The notes beneath the pieces were generated by a model that worked only from the letters and a program-made list of their open reading frames with translations, was not told the origin of the DNA and made no database searches. Shown piece by piece: positions 9,084 to 20,383 of a DNA stretch of 64,000 nt (positions within the stretch are counted from its first letter, which is position 1; every line of letters starts with the position of its first letter). This DNA is from Pseudopyrenochaeta lycopersici (taxonomy: Eukaryota > Ascomycota > Dothideomycetes > Pleosporales > Pseudopyrenochaetaceae). Both the position numbers and the translations under genes were made by a program. The stretch spans positions 1,651,483 to 1,715,482 of the forward strand of contig NHZP01000007.1 in the NCBI GenBank assembly GCA_003313425.1. The letters are read 5' to 3'.

Positions 9084-12000
9084 CTAGTCTATCTCCTCCA
9101 CTATCATTCTCCTCTCTGTAATCTGTTGCCCATCGAGTTTAGGCGTTACAGTCAGACCCTTCAGGTTGCCTCCCAACCCCAAATCAGGCCCCAATTGTAG
9201 CCCCTCATCTCGAAGCCTATACAGTCTCTTGATCCTCAGCGTTTCTAGACCCTCCATCACACTCGCAGCGTGTCCTCTTACAAGCCCATCTGTATCTTCA
9301 TCTCTAATCCACTTGAGTACTCCCTCCACTTCCTCCTGCTGCCTCAAGCTCATGGCCACAGCGCTCTTATCCCCATCTTCAATCGCTGCGTCAATACTGC
9401 GTAACAGACCCATGATAACGAGCACCCCTGCGCGTCGCAACAATATCTTGGCCTGTGATGTCTCCACAGTGAGTATCAGAAGCACCATTTGTAGCGCCGC
9501 ATCGACTGTGACTTGGCGGAGCAGGTCCATTCGATTCTCGAATATGGTGGAAAGAACACTCAGTGCAGAAGCCCGTATTCGTACATCCTCCTCAATCCCA
9601 TTCTCTTCCCATCCTTGCACAATTTTCAGCAGCGCATCGCGCTCTGTTTGCTCCTTTGGGTCGTCATCCTCTGGATTTAATAGGTTAGGTATCGGCCCAC
9701 CCCATGCTGCTTCGCCCTCATCTTGCACTTCCCGCTCTGCCTTTGCGAGTCGCGCGCGTGTTAACGAAGTCTTGGTGCGTTGACCGCGGCGACTTGCTAA
9801 GGATAGACAGGCCTCGGTAATATGTTTCAGACTTCTGTACTGGAGAACATTGTCGCTACGGAATGTCCAAAACGCATCTTCGAGGGTGATGTTGTTCAAC
9901 ACCTCACCAACACGAAGTCGGAAGTCCAGGGCCAGTCGAAGCTGTTTTTCTTTATCTTCAGTCTCCATCTCTCCCGCAAGTCTCAAAGACCGTTCATCAA
10001 TGTCAATGAATGCATCAGACAATAGTTGTATCACTGGATTTGGAGCGCGTATCGCCAAGTCGACTAAAGCGGGAATTGCTGCGGTGTAAACGTATGACTC
10101 TGGATCAGCAAGCGAGGCGGATAACAGCATGTGTGTTAATGATGGCACATCGATGACTGGGAATGCAGTAGGGTTTTTGATAATTCCGCGAAGTTTATTC
10201 AGTGCCCATGTGCGGTTTGGAGGCTCTAGAGACGTGAGATCAAGTAGAACGGTCTTCAATGTAACGCGATGCTCAGCAAGTGGATCTAACACAGCGTGCA
10301 ACCTTGCTGTGGTGGACAAGGTAGCTTTGATCAAATCGAGGAGATTGATTGCCGAATTGGTAATCAAATCTGAGACTGGTGGTTGCCTTGGTTGCTGCGA
10401 AAGGTACGTGAGCGCCGGAAGTAATGATAGTAGTTTTGCCCTTGTCTCAGGGGTCTGCTTGAAGCTTGCTGATGCAAGCAAAGTGCTCAAGATACTAAGC
10501 GCGTAGGATGCTAGGGTTTCCTCCGCTGTTTCTTCCTCTACGTCTCCTCCTCTTTTCTGTTCGCCTTGTAGATTCCGCAGTATCGTCTGACTTGACGTCT
10601 TGGGATTGGCTATCTGCTTAGTGTGCATTTTCTGTTCATTGACAAAATTCTGTATGAGTTGTGCCATTAGCTCGACAATATGTTGCGGGCTTCGAGCAAA
10701 GTTGTTTTTGAACTTCATTGCTAAAGCCTCGGAAAGCTTTGCATCTGCTAAAGCGGAAAGGGGTTCGATCTCCAGCCCATCAGTCAAAGGATTTTTGAGA
10801 TTCTGTGCAGGAGATAACCACCTCCGTGTTGCTTGGATAAAGATAGAACCAGCGATGTCATCAGATATCTTTGCTTCGGCCAGTAGGGAAACAAAGAGTT
10901 TAACTCGAGAATCAAGATTTCCGATCTGTGACAGAATATCACTTATTACCGCCGTGCCATGACGATCTTCGCTTCGTCGACGGATCTCCACGCCGCCCTC
11001 GGAACCAGGTCCAAATGTCCAAGTGGTATCACCATCCCAAAAAATATTAGCGGCTATGCCACCAACCTGTTCTTCATCACAAGCCATTTCGACAAATCGA
11101 GCTAGAATAGCTTGTGGGAGTATACTCCACTCTTTGTTCAGGGATGGCCTCGGTTGTGCATAATTGAGCAAAGCCCAGAGGGGAAGCAGCAGTGGCCCGA
11201 CAAGTCGTTTGAGAAACCCAGCATGGGAGTGTGACGAAGCGATAGCTGATAGTCTCATTAAGGCTGACTTGAGTCGCTGTTCCGGTACAATGGTCTGATC
11301 ATCAATGCTCATTCTGGTTTTAAGCTCCTTGATGTCTTTGGGATAGATCACTTGCAGAAGTGGGAGGGCAAACAAGACCCACCCGGCAGTTCCCGGCGCG
11401 CCTATCGCCTTCTTACTCAATATACCACCAGCAATAATCTGGCCTGCAGCTCTACTCAACTCCTTGCCCTCATTTCCGTCCAAAAGTTTCAACAACTGAG
11501 GAGCAAGTTTGCGGAGCCATATGTCTTGACTATATCCATCTGGCGGTAATACTAGCAATCGGGAAGCCTGTGTGACGGCCTCCAATGGGATTGGAATCTG
11601 CGACTGTGGATGAGAAGTGTTTTGAGATACTTGGGAATTTTTCGACATATACGAGAGAGAGAGAAACTCGATGATGTGGCGGACGCCTTGCAGGCGGAGG
11701 GGTATCAATGCCAACTCCATGGATATGACGGGTTTCAACCACACAGGCAGAGGCTGCTGAAGGAACGTGGTCAGAATTGGGAGAAGTCGGGAGGTCGGTG
11801 TCTCCGATATGAGCTTTCGATAAGTAACTAAATCCTCAGATTGTGTCTCTCGCCGTGATGCAGGTGAAAACGAGAGCTCAGCAAAAGCTGATATAATGTC
11901 CGGAAGGATACGCTGTGAGAGTAGCGGCTGAATACCGCGACCCTGCTGCCTCAATAAGCGTATTAGTGATGAGGCGACTTTTGAGAGCAACTCTGCGTTC

Positions 12001-12326
12001 CCATTCGCAGGCACAGTAATTGGTGCCGCCAAAACAGGCTTGGGCCGCCGATTGAAAGCGATGCCAGAAGATAGGTGAGGCAGTATCCCAAGCAAGGTGA
12101 CGAGGTCCAGAAGGCCATAAACTATGCCAGCGAGAGATGCATCGTATGGAGCGTCGGATTCCGATGCCAGGTCAGCCGTATTGATGGCTTGGAGGTGCGA
12201 AAGAGCATTTGTGACGACCTTTTCCGAGTCGGCATCGATAGTAGTGGCGCTATAGATACGGTCTTTCTCTAAAAACGGGCCAAGGAAGTCTGCAGCTGCA
12301 TCTAATGCTATCTCAATAGCCCCCAT
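9084..12326 (-). CDS. RTP1/TANGO6-like protein (nuclear import of RNA polymerase II; HEAT-type)
   Basis: One uninterrupted frame of 1080 residues starts MGAIEIALDAAADFLGPF. The protein is almost entirely alpha-helical in composition, as expected for HEAT-type repeats. Two regions match the C-terminal signatures of the RTP1 family as I know them: about 685-825 (HRVTLKTVLLDLTSLEPP, through YVYTAAIPALVDLAIRAP, to LRLALDFRLRVGEVLNNI) and about 960-1000 (ILLRRAGVLVIMGLLRSID). Yeast Rtp1 helps bring RNA polymerase II subunits into the nucleus; the animal relative is TANGO6. The length fits the family (about 900-1100). It is convergent with SmF, 242 bp apart. No intron is needed. The family call is good; function is by homology only. 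Confidence 0.82.
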   Translation of the reverse strand: MGAIEIALDAAADFLGPFLEKDRIYSATTIDADSEKVVTNALSHLQAINTADLASESDAPYDASLAGIVYGLLDLVTLLGILPHLSSGIAFNRRPKPVLAAPITVPANGNAELLSKVASSLIRLLRQQGRGIQPLLSQRILPDIISAFAELSFSPASRRETQSEDLVTYRKLISETPTSRLLPILTTFLQQPLPVWLKPVISMELALIPLRLQGVRHIIEFLSLSYMSKNSQVSQNTSHPQSQIPIPLEAVTQASRLLVLPPDGYSQDIWLRKLAPQLLKLLDGNEGKELSRAAGQIIAGGILSKKAIGAPGTAGWVLFALPLLQVIYPKDIKELKTRMSIDDQTIVPEQRLKSALMRLSAIASSHSHAGFLKRLVGPLLLPLWALLNYAQPRPSLNKEWSILPQAILARFVEMACDEEQVGGIAANIFWDGDTTWTFGPGSEGGVEIRRRSEDRHGTAVISDILSQIGNLDSRVKLFVSLLAEAKISDDIAGSIFIQATRRWLSPAQNLKNPLTDGLEIEPLSALADAKLSEALAMKFKNNFARSPQHIVELMAQLIQNFVNEQKMHTKQIANPKTSSQTILRNLQGEQKRGGDVEEETAEETLASYALSILSTLLASASFKQTPETRAKLLSLLPALTYLSQQPRQPPVSDLITNSAINLLDLIKATLSTTARLHAVLDPLAEHRVTLKTVLLDLTSLEPPNRTWALNKLRGIIKNPTAFPVIDVPSLTHMLLSASLADPESYVYTAAIPALVDLAIRAPNPVIQLLSDAFIDIDERSLRLAGEMETEDKEKQLRLALDFRLRVGEVLNNITLEDAFWTFRSDNVLQYRSLKHITEACLSLASRRGQRTKTSLTRARLAKAEREVQDEGEAAWGGPIPNLLNPEDDDPKEQTERDALLKIVQGWEENGIEEDVRIRASALSVLSTIFENRMDLLRQVTVDAALQMVLLILTVETSQAKILLRRAGVLVIMGLLRSIDAAIEDGDKSAVAMSLRQQEEVEGVLKWIRDEDTDGLVRGHAASVMEGLETLRIKRLYRLRDEGLQLGPDLGLGGNLKGLTVTPKLDGQQITERRMIVEEID

Positions 12327-15300
12327 CTTGTCGTAGGCGTCAGCGAAGGTTAAAGAACAAGACCATAGAGTCGTGGCGAGATTGATATATTATCCTGTCA
12401 CGTGATATCGCGAAGGGTCCGTGCGTCCAGCAGGACAAAACAAGCAGGAACGCGCCTACAACTCGCTTCCTCCCTTCTCCACAACCAACCCAATATCCAT
12501 CACCACACGTCGCTTGTCTTCTTTTGAGGCACTACTACTTCTTTCACCCACACGGACTTGATTCTGCACGGCATACGCGCCCATTGGCAACCTCTGACCA
12601 CGTCAACAACAGCGGGATGGTCGTGCAACGCTCTGCTTCGACACCTTTTCTTCTCTCACTTGTCTACAGACATTCCGCATGCCACTTTCCTCACAGTTAC
12701 CGATGCCTGTCTTCTTCGGAATGCGGTTCATCTGCGCCTCACGTACTTGTGCAGTCACCACACACCCGAGCCTCTCAGCACGGTCTCAATGGGTCGTTTG
12801 CATGTTGATCTGTACGCCTTGATGGAAACATTGAGTGTACATGGGGAGGGCAGGCTCGGATCTTAACCCTAATCATGTTCTGGTATTTATCTCGCTTTGA
12901 GCAAGATGAACAGCTTCGCGGTCATGTCGCCGACCTTCCGATTAGCCCCGAATACCTGCCGACTGGTGCTCAGTCAGTCGTCTTGCAGACGGTGTGCAAA
13001 AGGAAGGCTCGAGGTACGGGAGTGAGAGCTCAAATTGAGGTGTCATGTGCCTGTCGGGGCGTTAAAGTTGTCATAAGACACCCACGTCGACACACTCATC
13101 CGTGCAACAAACTCTGGTCATTTTGAATAGCTTCAAGACGAATACTCTGGCACAAAGAGGAGAGCTTCGAAGAGAGATACCGGTCGCCTCGGTTGAGGTC
13201 TGACTTCGGGTTCTTTCATGCCGCCGGTGCATGAGCCGCTTGTTCGGGAAAGTCGCCGGGGAGTTGCAACGCCAGGTTCCAACAATATCAACGTCCCACT
13301 TGACACCTGAGTCCAATGGATAGGCAGGAGAAGAGCACGGTTTCGATCTATGATCCAGCCTTCCATGCAGACGCACCAACCGGTCTGGCTTAGGCCTACG
13401 CGAGATCCACTCGTCGGAAAGGCAGAAGCCTAGCGAGGTCTCAACGCGTCTCAGGTCGGTGTTGTCGCTCATGGCGAACCGTCACGCTCCGGATCTGAAG
13501 TCTTGAAGTTCACTCAGAGATTTCACTTGGATGCAGTTGTGTGTCGGACATGGTAAGCATCGCTAGTTACCATGCGACTATCGATTCTACCCTGCTTATG
13601 GCGCGTGGCGATGAAGCCTCCCGTGTATCTCTTCTACAAAGGCGCGAGCCTTCATCGGGACTCTAACCTCATTCGCCATGATATCTTCGAGGAGTCTGTG
13701 TCATGATTCGCATCAACCGACACTAGTCACTCACATGTGATATTCGACCAGTCGCGTCAATCGTTAACATGTACATTCAGCGTGCATATGCATTGGCGAG
13801 CGTCTACCTTTTCCGATCGAGCAGTCCCCCTGGCGGTTACGATGGACTATGCGGTTTTTGGGGATGTTCTTTGTCCGCACAAGAAACCCTCTGATACCTG
13901 AAATGGACAAGAGAGGAATCAAAGACTAGTCTCAGAAAGTCATGCTACTACAATCAGAGAGAAGCATCTCAGTCGGATAAACTGAGATGAACGTTCGGCA
14001 TGATGTTGCCACGCGATCGTTATGCTGCCATGACTAGGAGCTGTCAACGGAGTGTCTAAGTCTGCGAAGGCGATGATCTGTCTGGCTGTGTTGAAGAACC
14101 ACACGTAGTACCGGAGACATGATGACTAGTTTCTTCCGAAGCGCTGCTGCATCCACAAGTCGCATTGCACGAATTTGCCGGCCAGTTCTCTTGGGAAAGG
14201 CTGCCTTTCGAGATGACCAAGCAGGAAGGAGCAGCGATCAACACAGGAATCTCGATGGGACATGAGATGACATAATGAAGCGTCCATTGCGGGAGACCTT
14301 GGAAACAGGACCTCTCAAGTGTGAGGTTTAAGGCTTAGGCCTGTCTGCTGACATTGTCTGCAAGAAGCTGTTTTTGTGCTCTCGTCTTCCATTCGACTCT
14401 ACTTGTTGACTAACATGCTGCCCTTCTTTGCACAGTCTTCTTCGCCATACCCGGGGAAGCTATGTTTGATGCATTTCTCAAAGTGTGCCTTGTGTGACGT
14501 AGATGGCGTGGAGCTAGGATATCGTGGTGATTGGAGTTGGTGGATGGTTCGTATTTACTATCCTTCGGGATAGTCCAGAAATTTTTCATAAGTGTTTTGT
14601 TCCTGAGGAGTAAATACTGCGCTAACTGAGCCCCAGAGACGCCAAATTTGCCGTCAATACGCCTGGCTGCTCGTGTTTGTGCTTGCATCTGCAGCCCACA
14701 TGTCAGCCTACAGCGACGCGAGCTCTTGTGCATTCAGCCTAATACAACAATATTGCAAGATGTGTCGTACAAAAATAAGCGAAACACTACGCGATGTTGA
14801 TATTCTGGGATCTGGTCTACGCTCGGCTTCCTGGTTGGCGTCAAATTGCAGGCTTAGCTAGTAGTATGTGCCGATCCAGTCCGGATTGTGTGACTGGGCC
14901 AGGGTAAAGAATTAATTGCAGCTCGCGATACTTGGCGAACACCAAGTGTAAGATATTTTGGAGGTTACAATCTTGGTTCTGGGAAAACAACGTGCGAATA
15001 CGACCGCTGCCAACATCGCAATCAGCTGAGCGCGACTAGTTGGGAAGGGATCTGTCGGACACGACTACACCCAATATTGGCGCTGCAGGGGTAAACTATG
15101 TTCACAGCTCCCAACTTAGCGACTGGTGGAAATATGGGTAGACATAAGGTGTTTTCTGGTCGAGGAACTCTGCTGACAGTACAGATGTGGCTATGATCGT
15201 CATGTATACTGTCAATTGTGGACTTGTTTGGGCTTGTTTAGTGATATAGACGGCTTCCGAAGGCCTTTTTGTGCATCAACATTTACCGGGTATCCCGAAC

Positions 15301-15453
15301 CTTTCGTACTGCCTTGGAAGCTGTTTTCAAAGTCCCCAAGCCAACGCAGATCGACGTCACTCGCGCAGGCATTGGAGCATGGTGGTATAAAGAAGACCAT
15401 AGGTCGCTTTGATGCTTCCACCGGGTCTAAGAGCTCTTTGACCGAGAGACATC
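12327..15453. other. Long intergenic stretch, no supported gene
   Basis: These 3.1 kb include the upstream region of RTP1. Several frames of 60-130 codons occur because the GC content is near 50 percent (for example 12558-12866 plus and 13071-13472 minus). None has a domain, a partner exon or conserved-looking composition. I saw no tRNA, array or transposon end. A small lineage-specific gene cannot be excluded. Confidence 0.35.
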
Positions 15454-17167
15454 ATGCTACGCCTTCACTTCTACATTATTTGCACCATACTGCTACCATA
15501 TACAGCACGCGCCGACACTTGCACTTCTGTCTCGGCTTTGGGTTACATAAATGTGACCTATCCCCTCAGTTTGGCCTACATTGAAGAGCAGACTCAATAC
15601 TGGTCAACGTCCTGCTCTGCTCTTCTTCCCTCATGCATAATATTTCCCAAGACTGTAGAAGAGGTCTCGGCCGTTGTTCAGATACTTGTAAACAGTTCTG
15701 AGCGCTTCGCTGTCAAGTCTGGCGGTCACAACCCAAACAACGGATGGAGCAGTGTTGCTGGTGGACCTCTCATTGCAATGGAGCATCTTGATCAGGCTAT
15801 CTTGGATCGTAACACGGGAATTGTCGATGTAGGTCCCGGTAATCGGCTAGATGGTATTGCAGCCAAGCTCCAGGGTACGGGATGGACATTTGTCGGTGGA
15901 CGTATCGGCAACACAGGAGTCGGCGGTCTAGTTCTCGGGGGTGGACTGAGCTACATGTCGACCCAATATGGTTGGGCTGCGTCATCAGTACAAGAGTTCG
16001 AGATTGTGTTCGCCAACGGCACTATTGGACGTATAAACTCCAGCAACTTTCCGGATATATTCAAGGCTCTCAAAGGTGGTGGTAATAACTTCGGTATCAT
16101 AACAAATTATCGTCTCCAAGCACATCCGCAGGGCAACATTTGGGGCGGAAATCTCGTGTTTCTGCGAACGCCTGCAAAAGACAAGAAGCTACTCCAAGCT
16201 GTACGCGATTGGACTGAGTACAATGAGGATGACAAAGCCGCCGTAATAGTCACAGCCGAGCGTGCAAATATCAACATTGTCGACTCATGGATTAGGTAAT
16301 AAATCCCACGTACAAACTAAATGCTGTCTCCCAAAAGTCTGAGACATTCAAGACAGCAATAAGTGTTTCCCCCTTTAAGAAGAGCACACTAACTTTAACA
16401 GTACGTATACAGACCTTCTCCCTCCAGTGCCCTTTACAGGGTCGTTCATCATTCCCGAGATATTAAGTGCTCATTCCTCCTTTGAGAACATACACTGATT
16501 TTGTACCCTCCTTTAAGTTTTTCTTTTTTATGATGGTCCGTCACCACCGCCCGGGCTTTTCAAAAACTTCACAGACGTCAACCCGCTGCTAGATACCACC
16601 CGTACAAGGACGTACGCCGACCTAATGGCACTGAGCAACTGGGTCGTTATCAAGGGCTCCGTCGTCGATATTGCGACTGAAACAATACCGCTTCCATCCG
16701 ATGAAAACCGGGTCAAAGTCATGGAGGAGCTACATGAACATTGGCGCAACATTTCCGCCGCAACACTCCTGGTACCTGGCATCGTGGCATCCATCGCTTG
16801 GCAGCCTTTTCCTAAGAAAATTGCACAGAAGGCGAAAGCGCTTAGTCCGGATCTCATTGATGCCGACGCCGACGTTGACCGTATCATCATCGAGATGAAC
16901 TATGCCTTCATACCGCAATCAGAATATGAGCGGATGGCAGACACCATGGAGGCTACTTATTCAGGTGTGAAGAATAGGGTCGCGGCTTGGCAGGCAGATG
17001 GCACGCTACCTCAGGCGTACTTGCCTGTTTTCATGAACTATGGGTTTTATCGCCAGGATTATTTTGGAAGGTTGAGGCCTGAAAGCCGAGCGCTTGCTAG
17101 GAGAGTATCTGATCAGATTGACCCACAAGGGCTCTTCAGGACACGGACTGGCGGTTGGAAGCCTTGA
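15454..17167 (+). pseudogene. Secreted FAD-linked oxidase (PCMH/BBE-like), probably frameshifted
   Basis: Two coding blocks join into one protein of about 494 residues, the normal size for this family. Block 1 (15454-16295) has a signal peptide (MLRLHFYIICTILLPYTARA), the FAD-binding PCMH core with SGGHNPNNGW, where His92 is the expected covalent FAD anchor, and GGRIGNTGVGGLVLGGG (148-164). The Cys used for a second FAD bond in berberine-bridge enzymes is absent. Block 2 (from about 16518) carries FYDGPSPPPGLFKNF and ends with the BBE-type tail around NYGFYRQDYFG and DPQGLF. Such enzymes oxidise secondary metabolites or sugars outside the cell. Between the blocks lie 222 bp with a GTAATA donor and a CTTTAAG acceptor, and this splice leaves the frame off by one. 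A T-rich tract (five T, C, six T) sits right at the acceptor. One T fewer would restore the family's reading, so either a real frameshift or a sequence error is likely. The MFS pump downstream may be a functional partner. Confidence 0.72.
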
Positions 17168-18492
17168 GGACTTTGACGAATATGGACGGCTGGTGGTTGT
17201 CATCCTGATACAGATTCTAGATAAGTATGGCTGGATAGATAATTTAATGTCTCGTTCTTGCTCAGGGACCTTGCATCAATTATATCGTAGCTATTGCGGT
17301 TCGCACAAGTGGAGGTAATACGGACAAACCGTATTAAGGCCCTGAGATGTTATGTTAAATGTTCGATTTGCTCCATAAATCATCGTATATTGCTTCCTGA
17401 ACCTAATATCGTGAAGTAAATTTTACCCGGACTATCAGAATGCACACCGCAAGCTAAATACACAGTCAGCTCTCTTCTAATTTTAATCTTCATGATTTAT
17501 TCTAGGAATGGTTGGCGATCAACGCTTAATGAAGTATTCTGCGATAGCTCAGGTGCTCACATCGAATTCCCAGGACCTAGTGTCTTCTCAAATCTTTCAC
17601 CAAGCAACGAAAAATGATCCATCTGTCCGAATTTCCTGTTAGTGGAATAGACATGCAGTACATTTTATGAGACTTTCAATATCTATGGGACTTGAATGTA
17701 GATTTGAGGAGAAACGCTGCGCACAGTGGTCTTGTTTTGTAGCATTCCTTCGACGTCTCCTCAGAGCCTTCTAGCAAGCGTAGCTGTTAATTGTTATTAG
17801 TATTTTCAGCAAGAAATGTGGTAAATCTACGAGTCCTTCTTGGGCGTATCTGCAAAAAGCTAATGACGTTCAATTCAAATGTTATGCTGGCACGGAAATA
17901 CAATGGCATCCGTTATGCGAACTGTACCCAGATCCCATCTAAGGCATTTCTGGTCCAGCGCATGGGTGCCACAAAATCACAGTGTTTGGACTGCGAGATT
18001 TGTTGTCTTTGACATTGATGAAACCGAAGATCCCCACGGGTATCCTTATCCGCCCTTTTAATACTAGGTTCCATGCCTCTCTTCCACGATCACAGGTTAA
18101 CTATTTTTATTAGGTGATACCCCGCATTCTGGATCAGCCACTTTCCGACTATTTCAAGTCCGAACAACCGCGCAGCAATTAGTATGGCATAGTCTGCGAT
18201 GTCAGGAATTCCGCCCACGATCTCGAATTCGCCATATGCTTCTCTGTCATTGATAGTCGATTCTTCAGCTGCTGACTAGCCCAGGCCTTTTATCTATAAG
18301 ATTCCTTAAGGTTAAATAGGACCCGAATATTGAATCATTTGAGCTTACACTAGGTATCAATCATCGGTCCGGAGTACCCTCTCACCTCCATAGGTCTCTC
18401 GTTGAGCCTTCTATGAGAAACCTCTTTTCGCCCGATTCCAGTGTAGAACCATCCCACCATTAACCAGTTCGTAAAGTATAACAGTTTTCAAT
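17168..18492. other. Intergenic, with a possible gene remnant on the minus strand
   Basis: About 1.3 kb lies between the FAD oxidase and the MFS transporter. It is mildly AT-rich and has no complete gene. A minus-strand frame of about 60 codons ending at 18100 stands out (see the separate entry). The last 150 bases hold the MFS promoter; no clear TATA box was found. Confidence 0.35.
18100..18285 (-). pseudogene. Unrecognised ORF remnant
   Basis: An open minus-strand frame of about 60 codons contains EAYGEFEIVGGIPDIADYAI and AARLFGLEIVGKWLIQNAGY before a stop. The residue mix (balanced charges, Leu-Ile-Gly patches) is more protein-like than nearby shadow frames. It lacks an ATG and has a stop just upstream, so at best it is the tail of a lost or spliced gene. 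I do not recognise the family. Confidence 0.2.
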
Positions 18493-20383
18493 ATGACAAA
18501 GACGGCTACCGAATGTCCCGAAAAGGTTACAGCGAGAACCGACAACGCTCTCGAACACTCCCATACACATGAAATGTACGGGTTCGAGATTGACTACAAA
18601 GCACTTCCGAAAGGCTATTATACTAGCCGCTTCTTTATGGGCACCTACCTTGCGTCGGGCCTCGCTATCATGTGTGGTACTGCGGCATTCGGATTCGCTG
18701 CCCCACTTTTAGGCGTCATCAATGCGGACATCGGTCCTGATGCCAGATACACTTGGATTTCGTTAGTGTACAATACCGTTCTTGCTGTTTTTCTTTCGCC
18801 TGTTGGGCGACTTAGCGATATATTTGGTCGCCGATACTTTTTTGTTGGCGGTGCCGTTGTGGCAATTACTGGATGTGTTGTTTGCGCTACAGCTCAGAAT
18901 ATCCCTACTCTAGTAAGCTATCCTAAACTATTTACTCCGGACTATAAGACTAACCCACCACATATTGGTGGTAACGTGCTTCTAGCCGCTGCCACAGCTA
19001 CGCAACTCAGCTTCCACTTCGTTATCGGCGAGCTCGTTCCCATGAAACACCGCTACTTCGCCATCGGCATGCTCTACGCATTCACATACGGTAGCTCTGG
19101 AATGGGCCCTGCCATCTCTGCAAGCTTCGTGGCCAATCATCCAAATGTAGGGTGGCGTGGTGTCTATTGGTTGTTGCTCGCTATGAATGTGGCAGCCTTC
19201 GTCTGCTGGACTGCCTTCTATTTTCCGCCGACGTTTGAGGATAAACATAAGCACGACGAAAACCGTAGCAAAATCTACTGGCTAAAACACTTTGACTGGA
19301 TTGGCACATTTCTATTTGCGTCAGGTTTTGTTATCTTCTTGATGGGGCTTAGCTGGGGCGGCTCAAGTACGTGATTGTAATCCTCACTAACGTGTTGGTG
19401 GCTGACACTCATTAGTGTACCCATGGAATTCGGCTGCCGTCATCAGCGCGATCATCGTCGGCTTTGCGGTACTTGCCTTCTTTGTTCTCTGGGAGATCTA
19501 TGCACCTATCAAAGAGCCCTTGATTCCTATGCATCTTTTTCTGAATGGACGCTGGGTCGCTGCAGTGGTTCTACTTGGGTTGGGAGCCGGCGTGTATTAT
19601 GCCTTCAGCATTGTCTGGCCTGCACAAGCCTCAATACTCTATGGCAACGGCGATATCATGCGTGTTGGGTACATGAGCACTATCGTTGGCATTGGCATCA
19701 TCACTGGACAGGTTATCGCTGGTATGTTTGCTGAACGCATTGGAAAGACAAGATACCAATGCATGGCCGCTTTCTCTATCGGCGGGTTGCTTCTCGGCTG
19801 CGCGGCGGTCGCGAATCCCGATAACGAGTCGACAGTCATGGCACTGATCATTCTTGGTTGTATGTTTATCGGCTGGAACGAATCGATCTGCCTCGCCAAC
19901 TCAACTATCCTCGTCAGAGACCAGAGTGAGATTGGCATTGCAGGCGGCACGGCAGGGTCTGTACGGGCAGCGATCTGTGCAGTCCTCGTTGCGATATTTG
20001 CGAGCATCATGACGAATCGGCTGGAAGAGACGATCCCAACTCAGGTTCCTTCGGCCCTCATTGACGCTGGCCTTCCCGCTTCTAGTGTTCCCGCATATCT
20101 CCGAGCATTACAGCTCGGTATCGATGCTCTCGTTGCTGTGCCTGGGATCACGCAGCAGATTATGACGGTAGGATTTCGAGCTTACCAAGAAGCCAGCGCC
20201 GATGCATTTCGTACTGTTTATTTGGCTACAATAGCTCTTACTGGAATTTCAATCATCTTGACTTGGTGGGCGCCAAACACCGATGACCTAATGACACAAA
20301 AGGTCGCAGCAACACTAAATCATGAAGGTCAGCGCGCCGGTATGCAGGAAAAGATTATTAAAGAGAGTAGCTCTCCCGCATGA
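18493..20383 (+). CDS. MFS efflux transporter, TRI12 (fungal trichothecene efflux pump) family
   Basis: Two exons (18493-19366 and 19416-20383) encode 613 residues. The N-terminus is a soluble leader with HSHTHEMYGFEIDYKALPKG, typical of this family. The MFS signature GRLSDIFGRR is at 105-114 between the second and third membrane helices. GELVPMKHRYF and VGWRGVYWLLLAMN follow, all TRI12 hallmarks; about 14 membrane helices are expected. The family exports toxins and small metabolites or imports siderophores across the plasma membrane; the substrate here is unknown. The intron is 49 bp (GTACGTG to CATTAG, branch CACTAAC). Residues 141-157 are an in-frame insert not expected in the family; it begins GTAAGC and looks like an intron that lost its acceptor. 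The gene is the last one before the AT-rich block, which begins about 60 bp after the stop. Confidence 0.85.
18913..18963 (+). other. Candidate exonised (retained) intron within the MFS gene
   Basis: These 51 bp, divisible by three and free of stops, split the family's expected NIPTL-IGGNVLL junction. They start with a perfect donor GTAAGC and contain a branch-like GACTAAC 16 bases before the end. They close with CCACCACAT, where a CAG acceptor would be expected. The reading is intron-like structure with a lost AG. Confidence 0.5.

Noticed and set aside
12558..12866. Plus-strand 102-codon frame upstream of RTP1
   Set aside because: Reads like shifted non-coding DNA; no family recognised and a competing frame overlaps it.
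12840..12880. Telomere-like TTAACCCTAA
   Set aside because: A single occurrence without tandem repetition.
13071..13472. Minus-strand 133-codon frame
   Set aside because: No domain, no conserved-looking composition, several overlapping frames of similar size. Not supported as a gene.
4540..20383. One biosynthetic cluster joining the repeat precursor, FAD oxidase and MFS pump
   Set aside because: About 10 kb and housekeeping genes (CZIB, SmF, RTP1) lie between them, and no DUF3328/UstY gene was seen. Co-function cannot be claimed from position.
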